Assembly: GCF_002160055.1 (NCBI RefSeq)
Contig: NZ_NFJV01000036.1
Coordinates: forward strand, 1 to 32,587
DNA length: 32,587 nt
Direction: 5' to 3'
Source: Mediterranea sp. An20
Lineage (GTDB): Bacteria; Bacteroidota; Bacteroidia; Bacteroidales; Bacteroidaceae
Under the pieces are notes generated by a model. The model saw nothing but the letters and a program-made list of their open reading frames with translations, was not told where the DNA came from and made no database searches. The position numbers and the translations under genes were made by a program. Shown piece after piece: positions 23,292-30,462 of the stretch. Within the stretch, counting starts at the first letter, position 1. Each line of letters begins with the position of its first letter.

Positions 23292-24143
23292 TCATAATTT
23301 GATGGTTTCTCCGTCTGCCGGAATAATCAGTTTCTCTCTCGATATGCCTGCCTTGTCTGCCTCATTGCGAAGAATGCTGCGTGTTGTCTGGCAATGGTCG
23401 ATGGCATCCATGTGGACGGCAATGAACCGGCATTTAGCTGGCGACTCCTCAATCATGCGTACCACGTCCTTTTCATTCATAGTCAGAGTTCCGAACGTCG
23501 GCGAAAGTGCGGGTATGATTGCGCCTCCCGTGTTGATGATAACCCAATCAGGCTGGTATCGCTCTATATTCGCTTTGATTTCGTCCGTCCACAAACAATC
23601 GCCGACAATATAAACAGTCGGTTGGTTTTCGGCTTGCAGCACGAAACCTGAAACCTCTCCCATCATCTCCTTGATTGTACCTTTCCCATGCTCGCCTCCG
23701 GTACGATAAACCGTAAGTTCTCCAACTGTAATCTTATCATTGATGATTTCAGTGTTGGTCATACCGAACTCATTCAGAAAAAACACGCTATCGGCAGGCT
23801 GAACGTATAATTTCAGCGTATCACCCATCGCAGCGGCGGCAGGTTTGTCGAAATGGTCGAAGTGGGAGTGCGAAGCAAGCACGAAATCAACATCATTCAT
23901 GATCTCCTCGACTGACATTGTAAGATGTACGGTCGGATTTTTGTTTGTACCAATTACTGATTTCAGTTTTCCTTTTTCGGAAAGCATCGGATCAATAAGA
24001 AAAGTCTTTCCTCCATACTCAATCTTCAATGTCGCATTTCGTATCAGTTGAATTTTATTTGTTGATTCTATTATTTCTTTTGTGCTATTTGTGCATGACA
24101 TAAGTGTTGCTATCGCCATTATAAATATTAAAATCTTTCTCAT
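23292..24143 (-). CDS. MBL-fold hydrolase, predicted lipoprotein
   Basis: This 283-residue protein has a lipoprotein signal (MRKILIFIMAIATLMSC, lipobox Cys17) and should be anchored in the periplasm. The metallo-beta-lactamase motif SHSHFDHFDK gives H92, H94, D96 and H97. Later conserved parts include a GGEHGKG loop, IVGDCLW (metal Asp) and FIAVHMDAIDH, as in the UlaG-like branch. The metal site looks complete. Its substrate is unknown; the UlaG-like fold acts on sugar lactones, phospholipids and other esters. It is in the middle of the minus-strand block, with 2-base and 6-base gaps to its neighbours, so it belongs to the same transcript as the aminoacyl-tRNA synthetase-like genes. Confidence 0.88.
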   Translation of the reverse strand: MRKILIFIMAIATLMSCTNSTKEIIESTNKIQLIRNATLKIEYGGKTFLIDPMLSEKGKLKSVIGTNKNPTVHLTMSVEEIMNDVDFVLASHSHFDHFDKPAAAAMGDTLKLYVQPADSVFFLNEFGMTNTEIINDKITVGELTVYRTGGEHGKGTIKEMMGEVSGFVLQAENQPTVYIVGDCLWTDEIKANIERYQPDWVIINTGGAIIPALSPTFGTLTMNEKDVVRMIEESPAKCRFIAVHMDAIDHCQTTRSILRNEADKAGISREKLIIPADGETIKL

Positions 24144-24145
24144 AC

Positions 24146-24603
24146 TTATCTTAATTCTATATTAAATCTATCTGAAATCTGACTACGGATGTTCTCCTGA
24201 ATTTGATTTATTTCATCGTTCAGCAAGGTTCTGTCATTAGAGCGATAAATTATTCGATATGCCAAAGATACCTTGTATTGTTTTTGAAAGCGGTCGATTA
24301 CGCTGACACTTTCTATCAAATCACCGCCTAGTTCGCGAACAATCTCGCAAAAATCATTGTGCTCAATCCATAAACCTTCTTGATTTTCGACAAAACCATT
24401 CACCCAAAAAGAAATATCTCTTTGCACGAACGGATACTTCGAGTAAACTTTCTGACCACTTCGTCAAGATTGTCAAAAATTTCATACCCTTTAAAGTATT
24501 GTTGTATATGTTTTTTAAACATACAAATCGGATGATTGGGATTATTATGAAGTTTCCACTTCCTTTTTTCTTCGATGGATTTTGTAATGTTATTCTTTCC
24601 CAT
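24146..24603 (-). pseudogene. Remnant of a single-chain phenylalanyl-tRNA synthetase (PheS core end + FDX-ACB)
   Basis: From the ATG at 24603 the frame reads NNITKSIEEKRKWKLHNN and PNHPICMFKKHIQQYF, which resembles the start of the catalytic part of mitochondrial-type PheRS. After NLDEVV it jumps to GQKVYSKYPFVQRDISFWVN in another frame, the beginning of the FDX-ACB anticodon-binding domain. That domain continues through FCEIVRELGGDLIESVSVID to the conserved end RSDR/NIELR. The whole middle (roughly 200 residues with the class II motifs) is deleted at about 24440-24460. It therefore cannot be active. A single-chain PheRS of organellar layout is unusual in bacteria. It is the first gene of the minus-strand block, ending 2 bases before the MBL gene. 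Confidence 0.75.
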
Positions 24604-24672
24604 AATATAAACTACTATAAATTATTGTTCTATTTCGTTTGCAAAGGTCAGGATATTTTTCTTTGTAAACTC

Positions 24673-24706
24673 TATCAAATATACCAAACGAACTATCAAT
24701 TTGATA
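24673..24706. promoter_or_regulatory. Candidate AraC operator: two TATCAA sites 21 bases apart
   Basis: TATCAAAT at 24673-24680 and TATCAATT at 24694-24701 are direct repeats spaced 21 bases, two helical turns; the second is part of the perfect palindrome TATCAA-T-TTGATA (24694-24706). On the minus strand TATATTTG (24676-24683) is also a possible -7 box for the leftward block. The arrangement between divergent genes suits control by the AraC protein encoded at 24763. Confidence 0.5.
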
Positions 24707-24712
24707 AATCCA

Positions 24713-24745
24713 TTTGCGATTCACGCTAGAAAGCACTATATTTGC
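24713..24745 (+). promoter_or_regulatory. Promoter of the AraC gene
   Basis: TTTG at 24713-24716 is followed after 20 bases by TATATTTG at 24737-24744, an excellent match to the Bacteroides -33/-7 pattern. Transcription should start near 24752, about 10 bases before the ATG at 24763. Confidence 0.75.
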
Positions 24746-24762
24746 AAGCAAACAAGTAGTCT

Positions 24763-25668
24763 ATGACACGAATAGCAAACCTCACAGAAATACGTTTCAA
24801 CAAGGCAGAATGTGGCGTGAACTTTCTCATTAATACAGGAACTGGGATGGAACATCTACAGTATTATACCTCAGATAAAGAATATATAACCGATTTCTTC
24901 GAGTTTATCTTTTTCGAGGAAGAAGGCGGACACGTGTGGATAGAACATAAGTGTTACGATGTGATGCCTAACAGTATCGTTTTTCTTTCGCCTTACCAAC
25001 GACATAGATGGCAACTGGAAACAGATGTTAATTTTTTTCGATTTCTAATTTTCCAAGAAGATTTCCTACACAACTTTCTTGCGGACAAATACTTTACTTA
25101 TAGGTTACTTTATTGTTACCCAAATGACACTCCTCCTTTTCTTATTGTTTCCCAAGAGGATATGCAACGATATATTATGTTTCTCAAAGAAATCAAACAG
25201 GAATTACGACGTACCATTAGTGACAGTGAGCAAATACTGCGCTCGTTACTTTTTTACTTGTTATTACAAATTAATCGCTCGTATGCTACTACCTACGGCT
25301 TGCCTACATGCAAAGTACGAAACAACTATGCTTATCAGTTCAGGCAATTGTTAGAGAAACATATCCACACGAAACACAGAGTAAATGACTATGCGGAATT
25401 AATCGGTATCACACGTATTACGCTGAACAAAGCTGTAAAGGAACAATTCGGAACAACCGCTACGGAAATGCTTCGGAAACGCCTACTATTAGAAGTGAAA
25501 AATGAACTGCTCGATACTACAGGTACAGCATCCGAAATAGCCTATCGCTTGAACTTTCCCGAACCGAATCATCTGATGCGTTTCTTCAAACAAATGACAG
25601 GACAGACTATTAGTGAATTTCTAGCTGAAGTAAATAAAAAAAATAATAATTATAGTTCGTCGTTATAA
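24763..25668 (+). CDS. AraC-family transcriptional regulator
   Basis: This 301-residue regulator has an N-terminal cupin-like sensing domain (FIFFEEEGGHVWIEHKCYDV, then MPNSIVFLSPYQRHRW) and a C-terminal AraC DNA-binding domain at about residues 195-290. Its helices are VNDYAELIGITRITLNKAVKE and TASEIAYRLNFPEPNHLMRFFKQ. The ligand is unknown. The gene is divergent from the minus-strand synthetase block and sits 250 bases upstream of the NAD operon, so it could control either or both. TATCAA repeats lie upstream of it. The sequence is AT-rich relative to the rte genes, in keeping with acquired cargo. Confidence 0.9.
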   Translation: MTRIANLTEIRFNKAECGVNFLINTGTGMEHLQYYTSDKEYITDFFEFIFFEEEGGHVWIEHKCYDVMPNSIVFLSPYQRHRWQLETDVNFFRFLIFQEDFLHNFLADKYFTYRLLYCYPNDTPPFLIVSQEDMQRYIMFLKEIKQELRRTISDSEQILRSLLFYLLLQINRSYATTYGLPTCKVRNNYAYQFRQLLEKHIHTKHRVNDYAELIGITRITLNKAVKEQFGTTATEMLRKRLLLEVKNELLDTTGTASEIAYRLNFPEPNHLMRFFKQMTGQTISEFLAEVNKKNNNYSSSL

Positions 25669-25881
25669 ATGCCAAAAACAATCTCGAATGTTCACATTCG
25701 TTGGATAGGCATCATCATTAAATAACGAAACCTATAATCAGTTCGAATAATCATTTTCATGGGCATACTTACCGCTTGATATGTAGTAAAATTATGTTTA
25801 ATCCTATTTCCTTTCTATTTCTCTTATCGAAATGATAGAATACTACAATAAATTGGTAGAGTCTACTTCTTGTAATGCACG

Positions 25882-25890
25882 TACCTTTGC
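25882..25890 (+). promoter_or_regulatory. -7 promoter element of the NAD operon
   Basis: TACCTTTGC is a perfect TAnnTTTG box 30 bases before the sirtuin ATG at 25920. No convincing -33 TTTG is seen at the usual distance, which would agree with activation by the AraC regulator upstream. This is the only good promoter seen for the seven genes that follow. Confidence 0.6.
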
Positions 25891-25919
25891 AACAAAATAA
25901 ATTAAAAGAAATATTTGCA

Positions 25920-26822
25920 ATGGTTTCAAAAGAAAAGATTGAATTACTAAAACAGAAAATAGATGAGGCAGATGCCATCGTGGTGGGCGGAGCATCGGGA
26001 ATGTCCGCCGCTTCGGGGTTCGTGTTCTATTATCAGGATGACGAGGTTTACAGGAAGTTGGCGGGAGGATTGGCAAAGAAATATGACATCCATAATTATT
26101 TCGACTTGTTTTATGACCGCCGTCTTAGTCGCGGAGAGCTTTGGGCTGCCATGTTGCGTGCCACCCGTTATGTCTATGAGTGCTACACCGGCGAAACGTA
26201 CACGGACCTGGCAAGACTTCTTCAAGGGAAGAATTATTATATTGCCACGACCAATCAGGATGCACAGTTTTTCCGAACGTTTCCGGACGAAAGGATTACC
26301 CGGATACAAGGAGACAACCGTTACTGGCAATGCAGCCGTCCGTGCCACGACGAGATATATTATAATAAGGAAAAGGTATTTGAGTTAAGCGACAAGATTG
26401 TGGGCGACGCCCTGCCCGACGAGTTGATACCTCGTTGCCCGCATTGCGGCAAGGAGTTAGCTCCGTGGGTGCGTGGCTACACTTTCCTTGAAGGCGAATA
26501 TTACCAGCGCGAGATGAAGCGGTATCTCGATTTCCTGCGTGCCAACGCCCGCCGCAAGGTGCTGTTCCTCGAACTCGGTGTAGGCATGATGACCCCGATG
26601 TTCATCAAGGAACCATTCATGAACATGACTTACCAGTTCCCGCACGCCTTCTATGCCACTATCAATCCGCAGCACGCCATCATCCCGAAAGAGATTGTAA
26701 AGAAGAGCCTTGCCATTGGCGACGACATCGCTATCACGCTGAAACAACTGCTCGGCGAATCCATAGCCGGAATGAAAGGATTCAATCCCAAAGAAGCGTT
26801 TACCCCGTCAAGAGTATATTAA
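25920..26822 (+). CDS. SirTM-class sirtuin (probable protein ADP-ribosyltransferase)
   Basis: This 300-residue Sir2-family protein starts at 25920 (MVSKEKIELLKQ). The NAD-binding loop is VVGGASGMSAASGF (residues 21-34), and TTNQDAQFF (N112, Q113, D114) matches the TQNID motif. Where sirtuins have the catalytic His of xxHG, it has RIQGD, with Q130. This Gln, together with a four-Cys zinc site (C138, C142, C173, C176) and the GVGMMTPMF block, is the mark of the SirTM (class M) group, in which ADP-ribosyltransfer rather than deacetylation was described. In the described operons SirTM is linked to a macrodomain, GcvH-L and a lipoate ligase; none of these is here. It leads an operon with NAD-salvage genes. 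Confidence 0.88.
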   Translation: MVSKEKIELLKQKIDEADAIVVGGASGMSAASGFVFYYQDDEVYRKLAGGLAKKYDIHNYFDLFYDRRLSRGELWAAMLRATRYVYECYTGETYTDLARLLQGKNYYIATTNQDAQFFRTFPDERITRIQGDNRYWQCSRPCHDEIYYNKEKVFELSDKIVGDALPDELIPRCPHCGKELAPWVRGYTFLEGEYYQREMKRYLDFLRANARRKVLFLELGVGMMTPMFIKEPFMNMTYQFPHAFYATINPQHAIIPKEIVKKSLAIGDDIAITLKQLLGESIAGMKGFNPKEAFTPSRVY

Positions 26823-26845
26823 TAAGGAAACAGAGAAATACAAGC

Positions 26846-27439
26846 ATGATGAAAATAGAAAGATTCCAAGAAGAGGATATGAATGTCGTCAAGCCTTTGG
26901 CGAAACAAGCGTGGCATACGTTTTATGACGGATTTTCGGAAGATTATCTTCTGTGTATAGCAGAGTGCATCGTCCGGCATAATTTCACCGATGCCGATTT
27001 GTCGCTTAAGATATCTGATGAAGAGGGAGTGAAAGGGCTGATATTCGGTACGCGGAAAGGGAAAATTGTAGATTTGTCCGATTGGGTGAAGAAACAAAGT
27101 GAAAACCTGTCGCCTATCGAAAAGGACCTGCTGGAAACGCTCTGTGAATACATGGACGAAGCCGACCGGAACACGCTTGCCCGAATGTCGGACGAAGATG
27201 TGAAACTGTCCCTGTTTGTCAGTACAAGAAAAGGATGCGGCAGGGAGTTGCTGAATGCCATCACGGAAGAGTTCCGCAAACACAGGTTTCGGAAAATGTT
27301 CCTTTGGACGGATACCTCCTGCGACCATGACTATTACCCAACCCATGGGTTCACATTGGCGACAACATACCGTGACCGACATTATTCGACGGAGGAAAAA
27401 GACTATATGACTTACATTTATTGGAAACCGATTTTATAA
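26846..27439 (+). CDS. GNAT-family acetyltransferase in the NAD operon
   Basis: This 197-residue GNAT has an N-terminal GNAT-like opening (KIERFQEEDMNVVKPLA) and a core with DVKLSLFVSTRKGCGRELL, where RKGCGRELL is the acetyl-CoA pyrophosphate loop. FLWTDTSCDHDYYPTHGFT is the conserved strand-helix leading to the end of the fold. The middle (about residues 60-130) is longer than usual. The substrate is unknown. It starts 23 bases after the SirTM gene and ends 11 bases before the second sirtuin. In this setting it might acetylate the target that a sirtuin modifies, but that is a guess. Confidence 0.85.
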   Translation: MMKIERFQEEDMNVVKPLAKQAWHTFYDGFSEDYLLCIAECIVRHNFTDADLSLKISDEEGVKGLIFGTRKGKIVDLSDWVKKQSENLSPIEKDLLETLCEYMDEADRNTLARMSDEDVKLSLFVSTRKGCGRELLNAITEEFRKHRFRKMFLWTDTSCDHDYYPTHGFTLATTYRDRHYSTEEKDYMTYIYWKPIL

Positions 27440-27450
27440 AATTCTACAAG

Positions 27451-28134
27451 ATGAATAAGATAGAACAAGCCGCCCAAGCCATCAAGGATGCCGATGCCTT
27501 GCTCATCGGGGCAAGCAACGGATTGTCCATCGCCGAAGGCTATCATATTTTCGCCGACAACGAGATGTTCTGCCGCCAGTTCGGTGACTTCCAGCAGAAA
27601 TACGGCATACGCAGTGTCATCGAAGGATGTTTTTATCACTACCCGAACGAGAAGGACCGTCAGGAGTTCCTGAACCGTCTGGTGCAGTATTGGGTAACAG
27701 ACTACCGTCCCTCGCAAGTGATGAAAGACCTGCTTGCCATAGTCGGTGATAAGGACTACTTCATTCTCACCTCCAATGCCGACACGCATTTGGAATTGTC
27801 CGGTTTTGCGCCCGATAAGGTGTTCGAGGTAGAAGGCACTTTCGAGGACTTGCTGCATAACCGCCCGATGCAAGACAAAAGTCAAGAAGCCAATGCTTTC
27901 CTCAGCCGTTATCACGGCAAACGGCTTGTTATCATTGAACTGGGCATAGGCAGCCGCAACCGTTTGATAAAGCTTCCGTTGATGCAACTGGCTGCACGTG
28001 AACCGCAAGCCACATATATTACGCTGAACCTCGCGCAGGAATTGTATATTCCCGATGAAATAGCAAATAAATCTATCGGGTTGGCAGGAGATATTGCCGA
28101 TACACTTCGGAATTTAAAGGAGGAATTGGCATGA
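27451..28134 (+). CDS. Degenerate Sir2-like protein without zinc finger
   Basis: This 227-residue protein starts at 27451 (MNKIEQAAQAIKDADALLIG). It keeps the sirtuin NAD loop as LLIGASNGLSIAEGY (about residues 17-31) and a TSNAD motif (108-111), but the position of the catalytic His reads FEVEGT, with E128. The Cys zinc finger is absent. The C-terminal Rossmann part (LVIIELGIG, then ATYITLNLAQE) and the ending IGLAGDIADTLRNL follow the family. It is a second, divergent sirtuin-like protein, probably not a deacetylase: an NAD-binding, NADase or ADP-ribosylating role is possible. The stop overlaps the HD gene start by 4 bases. Confidence 0.8.
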   Translation: MNKIEQAAQAIKDADALLIGASNGLSIAEGYHIFADNEMFCRQFGDFQQKYGIRSVIEGCFYHYPNEKDRQEFLNRLVQYWVTDYRPSQVMKDLLAIVGDKDYFILTSNADTHLELSGFAPDKVFEVEGTFEDLLHNRPMQDKSQEANAFLSRYHGKRLVIIELGIGSRNRLIKLPLMQLAAREPQATYITLNLAQELYIPDEIANKSIGLAGDIADTLRNLKEELA

Positions 28135-28706
28135 CAACACCTCGTTATATCATTGACAATCTGCCCGCACAGGTCAAAATTCCGTATCTTCATTGGACGG
28201 AATACATGGAGAGCAACTTGTCCTTCAATTTGGCAAATTCGGAAATTCATACGAAAGGCCACTCCGAAAGAGTGCTGCTTTATGCTTTACTGATAGGCGA
28301 AAGGATGGCGGAAAACACGAAAACAGACCTTTGCGTATTGGCACATACCGCCATATTCCATGACACCCGTCGTTTGGACGATGGACTGGATACAGGGCAT
28401 GGGGCACGGGCGGCATCCTATTACATGAAGTATTGTGAGATAAACACTGATATTGCATTCTTGAAACCAGCTTCATTGGTTATGAAATATCACGACAGGG
28501 ATGACGAAACAGGCATCAAAGCCATCGCTCAATCAATTCCGAATGAAGCGGAACGAACCATCCGTTTGTACCGGATATTTAAGGATGCCGATGCGCTCGA
28601 CCGCTTCCGCCTTGGTGCGAATGGCCTGGACACACGCTTTCTCCGCCATCAGGAGGCTGTGCAGTTAGTGGATTTCGCAAGAGATTTGGTAAGACAAACC
28701 GTTTAG
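28131..28706 (+). CDS. HD-domain phosphohydrolase
   Basis: This 191-residue protein has the HD metal-binding pattern IHTKGHSERVLLYA (H44), AHTAIFHDTRR (H77-D78) and KDADALDRFRLG (D in the second half), the layout of HD phosphohydrolases. The N-terminal WTEYMESNLSF and the DGLDTGHGARAA loop complete the fold. Its substrate is unknown: nucleotides, cyclic nucleotides or a phosphorylated or ADP-ribosylated product are possible. It begins in the last codon of the sirtuin-like gene (ATGA overlap) and ends 16 bases before the nicotinamidase, so the four are almost certainly one translational unit. A role in removing the sirtuin mark is an inference. Confidence 0.85.
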   Translation: MTTPRYIIDNLPAQVKIPYLHWTEYMESNLSFNLANSEIHTKGHSERVLLYALLIGERMAENTKTDLCVLAHTAIFHDTRRLDDGLDTGHGARAASYYMKYCEINTDIAFLKPASLVMKYHDRDDETGIKAIAQSIPNEAERTIRLYRIFKDADALDRFRLGANGLDTRFLRHQEAVQLVDFARDLVRQTV

Positions 28707-28722
28707 ATTCAACAAAAGGAAG

Positions 28723-29263
28723 ATGAAACGCTTGCTATTAATTATAGACCCTCAAATTGACTTCATAAACGGCACGCTGCCGGTTCCGGAGGCAATTTCA
28801 AAAATGGAAGGATTGGCCGCATATATCAAACGGACAGACGGGGAATATGCGGCAAAAGCAATTACGATGGATTGGCATCCATACAATCATTGCTCATTCA
28901 GAGAGAATGGCGGGGAGTGGCCGATGCATTGCGTACAGAATACAACAGGTGCGGCAATCTGTTCGGTATTGGTGGAACCGCTCTATACAACACACGGTGA
29001 AGTGATAATTCTGCGGAAAGGTGTTTGCAAGGATTCGGAAGAATACTGAGACCTTGTCCATGCATTTGGATAACCTGATAGATGGCTTGCATATCGACCG
29101 GATAGACTTGTGCGGAATAGCCGGGGATGTATGCGTGCTTGATACACTAAAAGACGGTATCAAGAGGTATGGGACATCCATATTCCATGTCTTGCAGGAA
29201 TTCTGTCCATCTTTGGACGGTGGAGAGGTCTTGGGCATAAGTATTAAAAAACTATTGCCATGA
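28723..29263 (+). pseudogene. pncA: Nicotinamidase gene with a frameshift
   Basis: The first frame (from 28723) reads MKRLLLIIDPQIDFING, with catalytic Asp9, through AITMDWHP to ILRKGVCKDSEEY, then a stop at 29047. The second frame continues from about 29040 with LSMHLDNLIDGLHI, then DLCGIAGDVCVLDTLKDG, which holds the nucleophilic Cys, to the end at 29263. A shift of one base (or two) near 29040-29050 separates them. Joined, they make a nicotinamidase of normal length (about 180 residues) that turns nicotinamide into nicotinate. As read, the product lacks its Cys and cannot work. It could be decay, an assembly error, or ribosomal shifting. The last codons overlap pncB. Confidence 0.85.
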
Positions 29264-30462
29264 AACAAATCATCAGACATTTTACGGATGACGATTTGTA
29301 TAAGTTCACCATGTGCTGTGCCGTCATCGACAACTACCCAAGAGCACAGGTTAAATACACGTTTACCGACAGAGACAATACTGAATACCCAATTGGCTTT
29401 GCCCAAGCTTTGGAAGAACAGATAATGATGTTGGAATCTGTAACCATCACTGACGAGGAAATAGATTTCATGAAACGCAAATGTAAATATATCCCAGAAT
29501 GGTTTTACACCTATCTTAAAGGATACCGTTTTGACCATGAATGGGTTAAGATACGTCAAGACGAAAACGGACACTTGTGTGTGGACATTGAAGGCTGTTG
29601 GTCAAATACCATCTTACTGGAAGTAAAAGTCCTTGCCATTATTTCAGAACTTTATTACATTATGACCAAAAAGGACAGCCGCTTTGACTATCAAGCCTAT
29701 TATGACAAATCTTACGAGAAAGGGAAGCAATTGTTGAAAGCTGGGTGTGTATTTAGCGACTTCGGTACACGACGTAGAGCTTCTTTTGAAGCGCAGAATG
29801 TTGTTATACATGCTATAAAAACGTGCAGTAATGACAATAATTGGAAGGGACAATTTGTTGGAACTAGTAATGTTTATTTGGCAATGAAGCATGATTTGTT
29901 ACCAGTCGGTACAATGGCTCATGAATTTGTATGCGCTATCGGTGGAATGTATGGTCCGCAAATGGCAAATCATATTGCCATGAATTCTTGGCGGAATACT
30001 TTTCGTGGAGCGTTGGGCACTTATCTGTATGATAGTTTCGGTTGGGATATTTTCAGTATGAACTTCTCTGAGGATTTTGCCAACCTGTTCAAAGGATTGC
30101 GGATAGACAGCGGTGACAATTATGAGCAACTGATGAAAATCGTTGAGAAATACCGTTCGCTGGGCATTGATCCCAAAACAAAACAAGTCGTATTCAGCAA
30201 TGCACTTGATGTTTCAAACGCAATCCAAATCCAGCAATATGCCAAAAATTATTGCTTGCCTTCATTCGGAATAGGCACTCATTTTACCAATGACTTTGCC
30301 GGAGTTAAGCCTCTTAATATCGTCATAAAACTGGTTGCCGCAAAGATTACGGAATCATGGGCTTTCTACAATGAAACCTGTAAAATAAGTGAAGATAAGG
30401 GTAAGCATACGGGAAACCCCGAAGTAGTAAAACGCTTCATGGAAGCCTTACATATAAAATGA
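29260..30462 (+). CDS. pncB: Nicotinate phosphoribosyltransferase
   Basis: This 400-residue protein has the full length of PncB. Conserved parts include MKQIIRHFTDDDLYKFTMC, YTFTDRDNTEYPIGF, FGTRRRASFEAQN, GTSNVYLAMKHDLLPVGTMAHEF (with the His of the active site) and RIDSGDNYEQL in the second half. It combines nicotinate with PRPP to give nicotinate mononucleotide, the first step of the Preiss-Handler route to NAD+. It overlaps the end of pncA by 4 bases, so it is translationally coupled, and its last codons overlap the Fic gene start. It is an extra copy carried on the element and should be functional. Confidence 0.95.
   Translation: MKQIIRHFTDDDLYKFTMCCAVIDNYPRAQVKYTFTDRDNTEYPIGFAQALEEQIMMLESVTITDEEIDFMKRKCKYIPEWFYTYLKGYRFDHEWVKIRQDENGHLCVDIEGCWSNTILLEVKVLAIISELYYIMTKKDSRFDYQAYYDKSYEKGKQLLKAGCVFSDFGTRRRASFEAQNVVIHAIKTCSNDNNWKGQFVGTSNVYLAMKHDLLPVGTMAHEFVCAIGGMYGPQMANHIAMNSWRNTFRGALGTYLYDSFGWDIFSMNFSEDFANLFKGLRIDSGDNYEQLMKIVEKYRSLGIDPKTKQVVFSNALDVSNAIQIQQYAKNYCLPSFGIGTHFTNDFAGVKPLNIVIKLVAAKITESWAFYNETCKISEDKGKHTGNPEVVKRFMEALHIK

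Noticed and set aside
24400..24603. Treating the 67-codon frame as an independent small gene
   Set aside because: Its sequence matches a piece of PheRS, and the rest of the domain continues in the neighbouring frame, so a remnant is the simpler explanation.
25685..25700. cgaatg-ttca-cattcg hairpin after the AraC gene as a terminator
   Set aside because: The stem is only six pairs and is not followed by a T-run, so it was not called.
27454..27460. Whether the seven-gene operon might be two separate operons
   Set aside because: No terminator or promoter box was seen between the genes, and the gaps are small or overlapping.
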